From Maricaulis sp965242785 (GTDB lineage Bacteria > Pseudomonadota > Alphaproteobacteria > Caulobacterales > Maricaulaceae), in assembly GCA_965242785.1 (NCBI GenBank), contig CBDETA010000003.1, positions 372,001 to 436,000 on the forward strand: a stretch of 64,000 nt of DNA, written 5' to 3'. The notes under the pieces are model-generated. The model worked only from the letters and a program-made list of their open reading frames with translations. It was not told where the DNA came from and ran no database searches. A program made the position numbers and the translations under genes. Shown piece after piece: positions 39,924 through 50,079 of this stretch; the stretch's first letter is position 1, and every line of letters begins with the position of its first letter.

Positions 39924-41309
39924 CTAGCGAAGCGCCTCGCGGATCGCCTTCACCCCCTCCATCACATCCTCCCGCGTGCAGTCAAACTGCCCCACCTGGA
40001 AGCGGATCACTTGGCGACCCTCATGCCGGGTCTGCGTCAGATAAGTCCGGCCGCCCTTGTTGATCCGATCCAGCAGGTCTGCCGTCGCGTCATCCCCAGC
40101 TGTGCAGGCGAAAGTGAACAGGCTGAAGGCGCAGGGCGTGACGATCTCCAGACCGTCTGTGGCCGCGATCTCCGCCGCGGCCTCATTCGCCCAGGCGATG
40201 TGATTGCGGATGCGGCTCCGCATGCCTTCCAGACCGTAATAGCGCATCAGGAACCAGAGTTTCAGGGCGCGGAATCGCCGTCCGAGGGGGATGGTCCATT
40301 CGGAGTAATTGACCGGATCTTCCACCCCGGGCGTTTCCAGGAAATCGGGGCGCAGGGTAAGGGTTTTCAGCTGGTCGGCCGGGTCGCGCAGAAACTGGAC
40401 GGAACAGTCGAACTGGGCGCCCAGCCATTTGTGCGGATTGAAGACGACGGAATCGACCCGCTCGACCCCGGCCCAGGCGTCACGGTTTTCCGCGCAGATC
40501 ATCGCAGATCCCGCCCAGGCGGCGTCCATGTGGGTGTAGAGGCCCTCGGCCTGTGCGACGGCCACAATCTCCTCCACCGGGTCACTGGCGCCGATGGCCG
40601 TGCCGCCCAGGCAGATCACCACGCCGGCCGGGACATGCCCTGCGGCGCGGTCCGCCTGGATGGCCGCACGCAGAGAATCCGGGTCCATGCCGTGATCGGC
40701 GCGCGTGGGCACTTTCACCAGATTGTCCTGACCGATACCGGCAACCCAGATCGCCTTGTCGACCGAAGTGTGGGTCTGTGCCGAGGCATAGATTCGCGGG
40801 GCCGGCTGACCGCTCAGCCCCTGGTGGATGCCGGTGAAGTCCAGCGCCCGCTCGCGCATCGTCAGGACTGCCGACAGGGTCGCCGAGGATGCACTGTCCT
40901 GGATCACCCCGCGCCAGCCTTGCGGCAGACCCATGGCCTGGCGCAGCCAGTCCACCATACGGGTTTCCATCTCCGTGGCAGCCGGCGAGGTCTGCCAGAG
41001 CATGCATTGCGCGGCCATGGCCGAGACGATCTGTTCGGCCAGCACCGAGGGCAGGGCGGCATTGGCCGGGAAATAGGCGAAGAAGCGCGGATGCTGCCAG
41101 TGGGTCATGGCGTCCGGCACGATGCGCTCGAAATCGGCGAAGATCGTGTCCATGTCCGTGCCGTTTTCCGGCGGCTGAGCGGGCAGGGCGTTGAACACGG
41201 TGCCCGGGGCGATGTCCGGCCGGACGGGGCGGTCGCGCAGCGTGTCCCGGTACTGAGCCGTCCACTCGGCAATCCGCTTCGACCAGGTCTCGAATTCGCG
41301 CGCATCCAT
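39924..41309 (-). CDS. PLP-dependent decarboxylase of the aromatic amino acid (DDC) group
   Basis: 461 residues, group II pyridoxal-phosphate decarboxylase. Motifs: HPRFFAYFPANAALPSVLAE, GVIQDSASSATLSAVLTMRE, ASAQTHTSVDKA, the PLP Asp in THMDAAWAGSA and the Schiff-base Lys in FNPHKWLGAQFDCS. This subgroup includes tyrosine, DOPA, tryptophan and phenylalanine decarboxylases, and some members are aldehyde synthases. Substrate cannot be read from sequence. Start ATG 41309 follows GGGAGAC. Divergent from the DUF2807 gene, sharing a 109-base promoter region with repeated TGCATCY words. Confidence 0.9.
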   Translation of the reverse strand: MDAREFETWSKRIAEWTAQYRDTLRDRPVRPDIAPGTVFNALPAQPPENGTDMDTIFADFERIVPDAMTHWQHPRFFAYFPANAALPSVLAEQIVSAMAAQCMLWQTSPAATEMETRMVDWLRQAMGLPQGWRGVIQDSASSATLSAVLTMRERALDFTGIHQGLSGQPAPRIYASAQTHTSVDKAIWVAGIGQDNLVKVPTRADHGMDPDSLRAAIQADRAAGHVPAGVVICLGGTAIGASDPVEEIVAVAQAEGLYTHMDAAWAGSAMICAENRDAWAGVERVDSVVFNPHKWLGAQFDCSVQFLRDPADQLKTLTLRPDFLETPGVEDPVNYSEWTIPLGRRFRALKLWFLMRYYGLEGMRSRIRNHIAWANEAAAEIAATDGLEIVTPCAFSLFTFACTAGDDATADLLDRINKGGRTYLTQTRHEGRQVIRFQVGQFDCTREDVMEGVKAIREALR

Positions 41310-41337
41310 GTCTGTCTCCCGCCAGAATCAGTCGGCT

Positions 41338-41366
41338 TGCATCTAAACAGGCTTTCAGATGCATCC
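41338..41366. promoter_or_regulatory. TGCATCY direct repeat with 22-bp period (copy at DUF2807 gene)
   Basis: TGCATCT at 41338-41344 and TGCATCC at 41360-41366, exactly 22 bp apart, preceded by GTCGGCT. The same pair with the same spacing and the same preceding GTCGGCT occurs at 54682-54710. Here the segment also forms an inverted repeat TGCATCT-N12-AGATGCA. Confidence 0.6.
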
Positions 41367-41418
41367 CAGCCACAACCCGCTATCATCGCGATGGGGGGCG
41401 AAACGGGAGACGTGCATC

Positions 41419-42060
41419 ATGCGCAATTATTTTGTCGCCGCAGTCAGCGGCGTGGCCCTGCTGGCCGGGGCTGCCAGTGCCCAGGATCGCCAGGAGATCA
41501 ATATTGACAGCTTCGACGAGCTCGAAGCTTGGGGCGGTTACGAGATCGAGGTCGTTCATGGCGACACCCCTGGCGTCGTGCTGGTCGGGGATGCCGATGA
41601 TTTCGATGATATCGAGATCAGCGTGCACAATGGCCGGCTCGAGGTTGAACAGGATGGCAGTTTCTTCGGCCGCCGGCGCTCGCTTGATGTCGTGGTTCAG
41701 GTGACCTTCACCGAGCTGCGCGCGATCGAGTTCAGCCGCGGCATCAGCGCGCGGGTCAGCGGTGTGTCTGCGCGGGAGCTTGAGGTCAGTGTCTCCACCG
41801 GTTCCTCCGCACGCATTGAGGGCAGCTGTACCGACCTGGAGCTGGATGCGTCCACCGGTGCGTCGCTGAACGCGTCCCGCCTGGTGTGCGAAACTGCCGA
41901 TGCTGAAGCCTCGACCGGGGCTTCAGCTTCCCTGCATGCAACCGACTCGGTACGCGCCCGGGCGTCCATGGGGGCGGATTTGCGGGTTCACGGTTCGCCC
42001 AGCCGGCATGAAATCCGCTCGACGATGGGTGGCAGCGTCCGTCTGGCCAGCGAGGGCTGA
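41419..42060 (+). CDS. Secreted DUF2807 (GIN-domain) protein
   Basis: 213 residues from ATG 41419 (GGGAGACG before it). Signal peptide MRNYFVAAVSGVALLAGAASA, then IDSFDELEAWGGYEIEVVHG, the usual opening of the head GIN domain. The second half is a repetitive beta structure with Ser/Thr-Gly-Ala-Ser steps (VSTGSSARIEGSCTDLELDA, STGASLNASRL, STGASASLHA), predicted to be a right-handed beta helix. The function of the family is unknown, and exposure at the cell surface or in the periplasm is inferred. It resembles in architecture, not sequence, the solenoid proteins at 54742-59676. Confidence 0.85.
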   Translation: MRNYFVAAVSGVALLAGAASAQDRQEINIDSFDELEAWGGYEIEVVHGDTPGVVLVGDADDFDDIEISVHNGRLEVEQDGSFFGRRRSLDVVVQVTFTELRAIEFSRGISARVSGVSARELEVSVSTGSSARIEGSCTDLELDASTGASLNASRLVCETADAEASTGASASLHATDSVRARASMGADLRVHGSPSRHEIRSTMGGSVRLASEG

Positions 42061-42104
42061 GCCTGGACGGGTGCGGATCAGCTGCACCGGACGCAGAGAT
42101 GTGC

Positions 42105-42130
42105 TTGCGCCGCGCCGTAACAGCTAGTAT
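42105..42130 (+). promoter_or_regulatory. Promoter of rpmF
   Basis: TTGCGC at 42105-42110, 12 bases, GCTAGTAT at 42123-42130, a good Caulobacter housekeeping promoter about 58 bases before rpmF. Confidence 0.65.
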
Positions 42131-42194
42131 ACGGCGCGGCTCGAACGGATAGCGCTGGCTGTCCGGAGCATGATTCAAGACCGCGGAGAGGCTC

Positions 42195-42377
42195 ATGGCC
42201 GTCCCTAAACGAAAAACCACGCCGTCCAAGCGCGGCATGCGCCGGGCCCACGACAAGCTGGCCAGCCCTGTCTACATCGAAGACAAGGACAGCGGTGAGC
42301 TGCGTCGCCCGCACCATGTCGACCTGAAGTCCGGCATGTATCGCGGCCGCCAGATCCTGGAGCCGAAGGACGATTGA
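42195..42377 (+). CDS. rpmF: 50S ribosomal protein L32
   Basis: 60 residues. MAVPKRKTTPSKRGMRRAHD is the standard L32 opening, followed by the C-terminal HHVDLKSGMYRGRQIL. Lacks the zinc-binding Cys pairs, as in other alphaproteobacteria. Ribosome-binding site CGGAGAGG. It is monocistronic, with its own promoter and terminator. Confidence 0.97.
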   Translation: MAVPKRKTTPSKRGMRRAHDKLASPVYIEDKDSGELRRPHHVDLKSGMYRGRQILEPKDD

Positions 42378-42412
42378 TCCGTCCTTGCGCTTTATGAAGG
42401 CGAAGAACAATG

Positions 42413-42443
42413 ACGCCCGGCCCCTCAAGGCCGGGCGTTCTTG
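42413..42443 (+). terminator. Terminator of rpmF
   Basis: A 10-bp perfect stem ACGCCCGGCC/GGCCGGGCGT with loop CCTCAA, followed by TCTT. Confidence 0.85.
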
Positions 42444-42612
42444 ATTCTGGATTCCTCTCCGGAAACACCCGCTGGTGACGTGTCAAAATCACACCTGTGC
42501 CGCCAAATATCCGATTGTTCTCGCTAACATGACAAATCCCCCGGCTCGGGCCTTGCACATGGGGACGGGCTGGTTATGAAGCGCCCAACATTCCTCGCGC
42601 CAAGAGCCTGAC

Positions 42613-43884
<1,272 letters not shown>

Positions 43885-43967
43885 CCACGCCGCACGCCTT
43901 TGATTTCCCGCTTTCCCGTCGCACGCCGACCGGCGATACTGCCCGGCATGCAGCGGGGGAGCGCATC

Positions 43968-44327
43968 ATGGGATTCGTCTGGAAACTCCTGACCAGCCTG
44001 GCAGCGCTGGTCAGCCTGTCGGTGTCACTCATCGACCTGCTGGAACGTTTCGGCATCGACGCGACGGGCTGGTTGCGCTCGGCTCCGGACATGGTCGCGG
44101 TGGTGCCGGACATCTATTCCAGCTGGGTCGACAGCCTGGATCCGGAACCGGCCCATGATGTGGTGCGGATGACCCAGAGCATGACGGCAGACGTCACAGG
44201 GACACCTACACCGTCCAGCACGGTGGCAGAAACGGCCAGCCAGCTGCCCTTCTACGTGTCCGGCGGTGTCGCCTTGCTGGCCGTGCTGGTGCTGTGGATC
44301 GTCATCCCGCGCCTGTTCCGCAGATAG
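43968..44327 (+). CDS. Small membrane protein of unknown function
   Basis: 119 residues from ATG 43968 (GGGGGAGCGC upstream). A hydrophobic N-terminal segment (WKLLTSLAALVSLSVSLIDL) and a C-terminal one (FYVSGGVALLAVLVLWIVIP) flank about 65 polar residues rich in Asp, Ser and Thr. The last residues are RLFRR. The middle probably faces the periplasm. I do not recognise a family. It lies between eno and ftsB on the same strand with its own ribosome-binding site. Confidence 0.7.
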   Translation: MGFVWKLLTSLAALVSLSVSLIDLLERFGIDATGWLRSAPDMVAVVPDIYSSWVDSLDPEPAHDVVRMTQSMTADVTGTPTPSSTVAETASQLPFYVSGGVALLAVLVLWIVIPRLFRR

Positions 44328-44351
44328 GTTTTTCTGCCGCATTCCGGACCA

Positions 44352-44411
44352 GAGTCTTACCAGCTGCTGAATCCGGGATTCATGCTTCCTAAAGCGAGAT
44401 CGTGTTGAATC
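44352..44411. promoter_or_regulatory. Cluster of four GANTC methylation sites before ftsB
   Basis: GAGTC 44352-44356, GAATC 44369-44373, GATTC 44377-44381 and GAATC 44407-44411 within 60 bases, ending 35 bases before ftsB. GANTC is the CcrM methylation target in this group and marks GcrA-controlled division genes in Caulobacter. Confidence 0.5.
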
Positions 44412-44445
44412 ACCCCCATGACAACGCGGTGCAGGGACACTGCGG

Positions 44446-44772
44446 GTGACAAGGGTGGTTTTCGGATTGGACGCGATCAAGCGATACAGCACATCTGTCT
44501 TTCTCGCCGTGGCGATTGCCTATTTTGGCTATCACGCGCTGACGGGCGAGCAGGGCGTGCTCAACTGGATCGTGGTCAAGAACGAGATTCGCGAGACCGA
44601 GGCCGAGCTGGCCATTGCGGTCGCCGAGCGCGAAGCCCTGGAAGACACCGCCGCCCGCCTGCGCTCTGACAGTCTCGACATTGATTATGTGGAAGAACGT
44701 GCCCGCGACATCCTGAATGTCGCCCACCCGCGCGAATTCATCGTCGACGTCCAGCCGGGCCCGCAGCGGTAG
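44446..44772 (+). CDS. ftsB: FtsB/DivIC-type septum formation initiator
   Basis: 108 residues from GTG 44446. A short cytoplasmic start, one membrane helix (TSVFLAVAIAYFGYHALTG), then a periplasmic coiled coil (NEIRETEAELAIAVAEREAL) and the closing ERARDILNVAHPREFIV, typical of FtsB/DivIC. In the divisome it pairs with FtsL and FtsQ. Its position between eno and pdhA is the same as in many alphaproteobacteria. Confidence 0.88.
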   Translation: MTRVVFGLDAIKRYSTSVFLAVAIAYFGYHALTGEQGVLNWIVVKNEIRETEAELAIAVAEREALEDTAARLRSDSLDIDYVEERARDILNVAHPREFIVDVQPGPQR

Positions 44773-45085
44773 TCTCCCACTATCCTCGCCCTTGATGGGC
44801 GAGGGGGACCGCGAAGCGGTGGAGTGGGTGGGGGCGAGGTTTATCCAAGCTGGCCTCAACCGGGATTCGCAGCGCTTCGCGCTTTCACCCCTTCCGTCTC
44901 GCCGCTGCGCGGCGATCCACCTTCCCCATCAAGGGGAAGGATGAAGCAGAGCGCCCCACATCCATCCATTTCGCGGCGCAGCATGCCCTTTTTTCGCCCT
45001 GACTCTTGCCGTCACGCCCATCCATCTGATATGCGGCGATGACTGTCAGATGGGAGCGTGAGCTGTAAAGTTCGCGTGCGAATAA
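44773..45085. other. Repeat-containing spacer between ftsB and pdhA
   Basis: 313 bases without a gene. 44773-44945 is a long GC-rich repeat: TCGCCCttgaTGGGCGA at about 44786-44802, GGACCGCGAAGCGGTGGAGTGG, an inner hairpin CAGCGCTTCGCGCT, CGCCGCTGCGCGGCG and a closing CCTTCCCCatcaaGGGGAAGG. It is related in layout to 6233-6352. The remainder contains the pdhA promoter region. Confidence 0.65.
45022..45053. promoter_or_regulatory. Inverted repeat in the pdhA promoter region
   Basis: CCATCTGA at 45022-45029 and TCAGATGG at 45046-45053, a perfect 8-bp inverted repeat with a 16-base spacer, 33 bases before pdhA. TTGCCG at 45006-45011 and GATATG at 45028-45033 could be a promoter overlapping the left arm. 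It is a candidate operator for a pyruvate- or redox-responsive repressor. Confidence 0.4.
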
Positions 45086-46102
45086 ATGGCTGCCAAACGT
45101 ACGACCAAGACGTCCACCGCCAAGTCTTCTTCGGGCAAGGCCGGAAAAGACGAGCTGCTTCAGTACTATCGCGACATGCTGCTGATGCGCCGCTTCGAGG
45201 AGAAGGCCGGCCAGCTCTACGGCATGGGTCTGATCGCAGGCTTCTGTCACCTCTATATCGGCCAGGAAGCGGTGGTCACCGGCATCCAGGCGGCGCTGGA
45301 AGAGGGCGACCAGGTCATCACCGGCTATCGCGACCACGCCCACATGCTGGCTTGCGGCATGGACCCGAACGGCGTCATGGCCGAGCTGACCGGCCGCGAG
45401 GGCGGCTATTCGCGCGGCAAGGGCGGCTCCATGCACATGTTCTCGCGCGAGAAGCAATTCTATGGCGGTCACGGCATTGTCGGCGCCCAGGTGGCGCTCG
45501 GCACGGGCCTGGCCTTCGCCGACGCCTACAAGGGCAATGGCAAGATCGCCGTCGCCTATTTCGGCGATGGCGCGGCCAATCAGGGCCAGGTCTATGAGAG
45601 CTTCAACATGGCCAAGCTCTGGAACCTGCCGGTGATCTACGTCATCGAGAACAACCAGTACGCCATGGGCACCGCCGTCAAGCGCGCCTCGTCGGAGACG
45701 GCGCTGCACAAGCGCGGCCTTTCCTTCGGCATTCCGGGCGAGGAAGTGGACGGCATGGATGTCGAAGCGGTGAAGGCTGCCGCCGAGAAGGCTGTCAAGC
45801 ACGCCCGCGAGGGCAAGGGTCCCTACATCCTGGAAATGAAGACCTACCGCTATCGCGGCCACTCCATGTCCGATCCGGCCAAATACCGCACGCGTGAGGA
45901 AGTCGACGATGTGCGCTCGCATCACGACCCGATCGACCTCATCAAGAAGCGCCTCATCGAGGGCAAGCATGCCAGGGAGGAGGAGCTCAAGGAAATCGAC
46001 AAGGAGGTGAAGAAGATCGTCACCGCCGCCGCCGACTTCGCCAAGGAAAGCCCGGAGCCGGATCCGTCCGAGCTCTACACGGATGTGCTGATCGAGGCCT
46101 GA
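45086..46102 (+). CDS. pdhA: Pyruvate dehydrogenase E1 component, alpha subunit
   Basis: 338 residues, thiamine-diphosphate enzyme half. After a Lys/Thr/Ser-rich start come YYRDMLLMRRFEEKAGQLYG, GFCHLYIGQEAVVTGI, MHMFSREKQFYGGHGIVGAQ, the ThDP motif GDGAANQGQVYESFNMAKLW and ENNQYAMGT. The phosphorylation-loop region YRYRGHSMSDPAKYRTREE is present. First gene of pdhA-(NTF2)-pdhB-(small)-(GFA)-pdhC. No strong ribosome-binding site precedes ATG 45086. Confidence 0.97.
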   Translation: MAAKRTTKTSTAKSSSGKAGKDELLQYYRDMLLMRRFEEKAGQLYGMGLIAGFCHLYIGQEAVVTGIQAALEEGDQVITGYRDHAHMLACGMDPNGVMAELTGREGGYSRGKGGSMHMFSREKQFYGGHGIVGAQVALGTGLAFADAYKGNGKIAVAYFGDGAANQGQVYESFNMAKLWNLPVIYVIENNQYAMGTAVKRASSETALHKRGLSFGIPGEEVDGMDVEAVKAAAEKAVKHAREGKGPYILEMKTYRYRGHSMSDPAKYRTREEVDDVRSHHDPIDLIKKRLIEGKHAREEELKEIDKEVKKIVTAAADFAKESPEPDPSELYTDVLIEA

Positions 46103-46196
46103 TCATGCCGTTTGCTTCCCGCCTTCCGTCTGTGATCCGGACTCGCCTTCCAGGCGAGGCTGTGCGCGACTGATGGCGCAAAAGGGGAGAGACGAC

Positions 46197-46607
46197 ATGA
46201 CACCGCAAGTGAAGCATTTCCTGGCCACCTGGCATCGCGCCGTCGAAACGCGCAGCGAAAGCCTGTTGAGCTCCATCATCGCCGAGGGGTGCGAACTGCA
46301 TTCCCCGGTCGTCTGGAAGCCCAGCGCGGACAAGCATTATCTGCTGCACATCCTGATCGGCGTGATCACCAATGTGGAAGGCTTCGCCTATCGCCAGGAA
46401 TGGGTCGACGGCAATGAGATCATGCTGGAATTCACCGGCACGGTGGATGGCAAGGGCCTGGTGGGGATCGACAAGATCACCCTGGACGACGCCGGCCAGA
46501 TGAAACGCATCGAGGTGCTAATCCGGCCCCTCAACACCCTGGTCGAGTTCGCCGGCAAGATGCGCGAGCACGCCCTGAGATACAAACCCGAAGCAGCCAA
46601 TGGCTGA
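46197..46607 (+). CDS. NTF2-like protein within the pyruvate dehydrogenase operon
   Basis: 136 residues from ATG 46197 (AGGGGAG at the right distance; an ATG at 46173 is less likely). VKHFLATWHRAVETRSESLL, LHSPVVWKPSADKHYLLHIL and LIRPLNTLVEFAGKMREH fit the NTF2-like/SnoaL fold. Cytoplasmic, with no signal peptide. Activity unknown. The same kind of gene is often interleaved in alphaproteobacterial pdh operons, but that is memory, not proof. 94 bases after pdhA and 35 before pdhB. Confidence 0.75.
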   Translation: MTPQVKHFLATWHRAVETRSESLLSSIIAEGCELHSPVVWKPSADKHYLLHILIGVITNVEGFAYRQEWVDGNEIMLEFTGTVDGKGLVGIDKITLDDAGQMKRIEVLIRPLNTLVEFAGKMREHALRYKPEAANG

Positions 46608-46642
46608 CTTCGTCTGAGCTAGACAGGACACGGGAAGAAGCC

Positions 46643-48043
<1,401 letters not shown>

Positions 48044-48052
48044 GCCTGCTCG

Positions 48053-48193
48053 ATGAAGTGGCTCATTCGCATCCTGATCGTGGTCGCACTGGTGATCGTT
48101 CTGACATTTGTCGGAGTGCTTTTTCGTGCGTACCAACAAGGATTGCGCGATGGACAGGCCGCGCGCGATAGTCAGACCGAGACGCTACAATGA
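48053..48193 (+). CDS. Small membrane protein, 46 residues
   Basis: ATG 48053 to TGA 48191-48193. MKWLIRILIVVALVIVLTFV starts a single hydrophobic helix, followed by a polar tail (RAYQQGLRDGQAARDSQTET). The stop overlaps the next start in the ATGA manner, so it is probably translated with its neighbour. No family recognised. Nine bases after pdhB. Confidence 0.6.
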   Translation: MKWLIRILIVVALVIVLTFVGVLFRAYQQGLRDGQAARDSQTETLQ

Positions 48194-48594
48194 CTGCATC
48201 CCCCACCAAATCCTGGCGTCACGGCGAGTGCCATTGCGGCGAGGTCGGCTTTGCCGTGAACCTGCCGGACCAGGTCGTGGCCCTGTCCTGCAATTGCTCG
48301 ATCTGTTCGAAGACCGGCTTCATCCATCTCATCGTGGAGAAGGATGATTTCCGCATCGAGCGCGGGGCGGAAAGCCTGACCACCTACACATTCGGCTCGC
48401 ACACCGCGAAGCACCTGTTTTGCTCGAAATGCGGGGTGAAGAGTTTCTACGTGCCGCGCTCGCACCCGGACGGCTGGTCCGTCAATCTGCGCGCGCTTGA
48501 TGCCGACGCCAATCTCCAGCTGCGTTTCGAGGAATTCGATGGCGCAAACTGGGAAGAGAACATAGCCCAAATCAACCCGGAGCTCGGCCACTAG
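48190..48594 (+). CDS. GFA/CENP-V-like zinc protein
   Basis: 134 residues. The GFA fold signature is complete: RHGECHCGEVGFAVNLP, then the zinc Cys set in LSCNCSICSKTGFIHLIV and the HLFCSKCGVKSFYVPRSHPDG block. Named after glutathione-dependent formaldehyde-activating enzyme, but most members, including eukaryotic CENP-V, have no shown activity. Here it lies between the 46-residue membrane protein and pdhC, in the pyruvate dehydrogenase operon. Confidence 0.88.
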   Translation: MTASPTKSWRHGECHCGEVGFAVNLPDQVVALSCNCSICSKTGFIHLIVEKDDFRIERGAESLTTYTFGSHTAKHLFCSKCGVKSFYVPRSHPDGWSVNLRALDADANLQLRFEEFDGANWEENIAQINPELGH

Positions 48595-48615
48595 GCCGTC
48601 ACGAGGAAGACTGTC

Positions 48616-49947
48616 ATGTCGATTGAAATCCTGATGCCCGCCCTGTCGCCCACCATGGAAGAGGGCACTTTGGCCGCCTGGCACGTCAAGGAAGGTGACA
48701 CCGTGGAAAGCGGCATGGTCATCGCCGAGATCGAGACCGACAAGGCGACGATGGAAGTCGAGGCCGTCGATGAGGGCGTCGTCGGCAAGATCCTCGTGGA
48801 GGAAGGCACCGAAGGCGTGAAGGTCAACGCGGTCATCGCGATCCTGCTGGAAGAGGGTGAAACGGAAGTGTCTGCCCCCGCCAAAGGTGGGGGAAGTGGC
48901 TCCGCCAAAGGCGGAGACGAAGGGGGCGCGAGCAAAGCGAGCGAAAAGGCGCCGGCACCGAAGCCTGCGGCTTCGGCCCCCTCTGCCGGCAAGGCCGGCA
49001 TCTCCCCCGCAAGCGGGGGCGAAAAGTCCGATGGCGACCGCATCAAGGCCAGCCCGCTGGCCAAACGCATCGCCGCCGACAAGGGCCTGGACCTGAAATC
49101 TATCGAAGGCACCGGCCCCTATGGCCGGATCGTCAAGCGTGACGTCGAGAATGCCCAGCCGGGTGATCAGTCCGCGTCCAAGGCCGCCGAGGCGCCTGTC
49201 GCCGCCGCGCCGGTCGATCTGGACGATCCGCTGAAAGCTTTCGGCATCGCCCGCGACCGCTACGAGGTCGAGAAGGCCGACAACATCACCAAGATTTCCG
49301 CCAAGCGTCTGTCAGAGAGCTTCCGCGACATCCCGCACTTCCCGCTGACGGTGGACTGCCGGATCGATGCGCTGCTGGACTTCCGCAAGCGCGTGAACGC
49401 CGCCGCCGAGAAGGACGGCGCGAAAGTCTCTGTCAATGATATCCTGATCAAGGCGTCCGCCCTGGCCCTCAAGAAGGTCCCGGCGGCCAACTCGTCCTGG
49501 ATCGAGGGCGGTCATATCGCCCGCCACAAGCACGCCGACGTCTCCGTCGCCGTCGCGATCGAGGGCGGTCTGATCACGCCCATCGTCAAGGATGCCGACC
49601 TGAAAGGCCTGGTCGAGATATCCCGCGAGATGAAGGATCTCGCCACCCGCGCCCGCGACCGCAAGCTGAAGCCGGAAGAGTTCCAGGGCGGCACGTTCTC
49701 GCTGTCCAATCTGGGCATGTTCGGCATCGACAGCTTTGCCTCGATCATCAACCCGCCGCAGGGCATGATCATGTCCGTTGGCGCTGGCGAACAGCGCCCG
49801 GTGGTCAAGGACGGAGCTCTGGCGATCGCCACCGTGATGACGGTGACGCTGACCTGCGATCACCGCGTGGTCGACGGCGCCACCGGCGCGCAATGGCTGC
49901 AGGCCTTCAAGACCTTTGTCGAAGACCCGATGACGATGCTGATGTAG
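48616..49947 (+). CDS. pdhC: Pyruvate dehydrogenase E2 component, dihydrolipoamide acetyltransferase
   Basis: 443 residues. Lipoyl domain 1-80 with Lys43 (IETDKATMEVEAV). A linker of about 60 residues follows, of which residues 86-137 are encoded by a GC-rich palindromic repeat (48871-49025). Peripheral-subunit-binding domain at about 144-180 (ASPLAKRIAADKGLDLKSIE, then GTGPYGRIVKRDVEN). Catalytic acetyltransferase domain to the end with His416 in CDHRVVDGATGAQW and the LSNLGMFGIDSFASIINPPQ motif. One lipoyl domain only. It forms the core of the complex with PdhAB and LpdA. Confidence 0.96.
   Translation: MSIEILMPALSPTMEEGTLAAWHVKEGDTVESGMVIAEIETDKATMEVEAVDEGVVGKILVEEGTEGVKVNAVIAILLEEGETEVSAPAKGGGSGSAKGGDEGGASKASEKAPAPKPAASAPSAGKAGISPASGGEKSDGDRIKASPLAKRIAADKGLDLKSIEGTGPYGRIVKRDVENAQPGDQSASKAAEAPVAAAPVDLDDPLKAFGIARDRYEVEKADNITKISAKRLSESFRDIPHFPLTVDCRIDALLDFRKRVNAAAEKDGAKVSVNDILIKASALALKKVPAANSSWIEGGHIARHKHADVSVAVAIEGGLITPIVKDADLKGLVEISREMKDLATRARDRKLKPEEFQGGTFSLSNLGMFGIDSFASIINPPQGMIMSVGAGEQRPVVKDGALAIATVMTVTLTCDHRVVDGATGAQWLQAFKTFVEDPMTMLM
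48871..49025. repeat. Palindromic repeat of family A inside the pdhC coding sequence
   Basis: Hairpins CCCCCGCCaaaGGTGGGGG, GGCTCCGCCaaaGGCGGAGAC, CCGAAGCCtgcGGCTTCGG, TGCCGGCaagGCCGGCA and CCCCCGCaaGCGGGGG, with the same joining words GGGGGAAGTGG and CGAAGGGGGC as the intergenic copy at 5576-5710. Read in the pdhC frame it encodes SAPAKGGGSGSAKGGDEGG and onward, an Ala/Gly/Lys/Pro-rich flexible stretch. Confidence 0.8.
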
Positions 49948-49967
49948 GCAGTACAGCTATCTAGAAC

Positions 49968-50079
49968 TGCGTCATCCCCCCGGCTTGTCCGGGGGACCTC
50001 GTTTATCCTGCCAACAGGTTGGCAGAGGTGGCCCGGACCCCCGCCTTCGCGGGGGCAGGCAAGCCGGGCCATGACGCAC
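49968..50079. repeat. Imperfect palindromic repeat, copy 3 (family B), with a nested hairpin
   Basis: The left arm is GCGTCATCCCCCCGGCTTGT, the centre CTGCCAACAGGTTGGCAG, and the right arm ends AAGCCGGGCCATGACGC. The right arm is interrupted after GGCCCGGA by a 22-base hairpin unit CCCCCGCcttcGCGGGGGCAGG (50038-50059), the same unit that builds family A. Its last bases contain the ATG used by the next gene. Confidence 0.75.
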
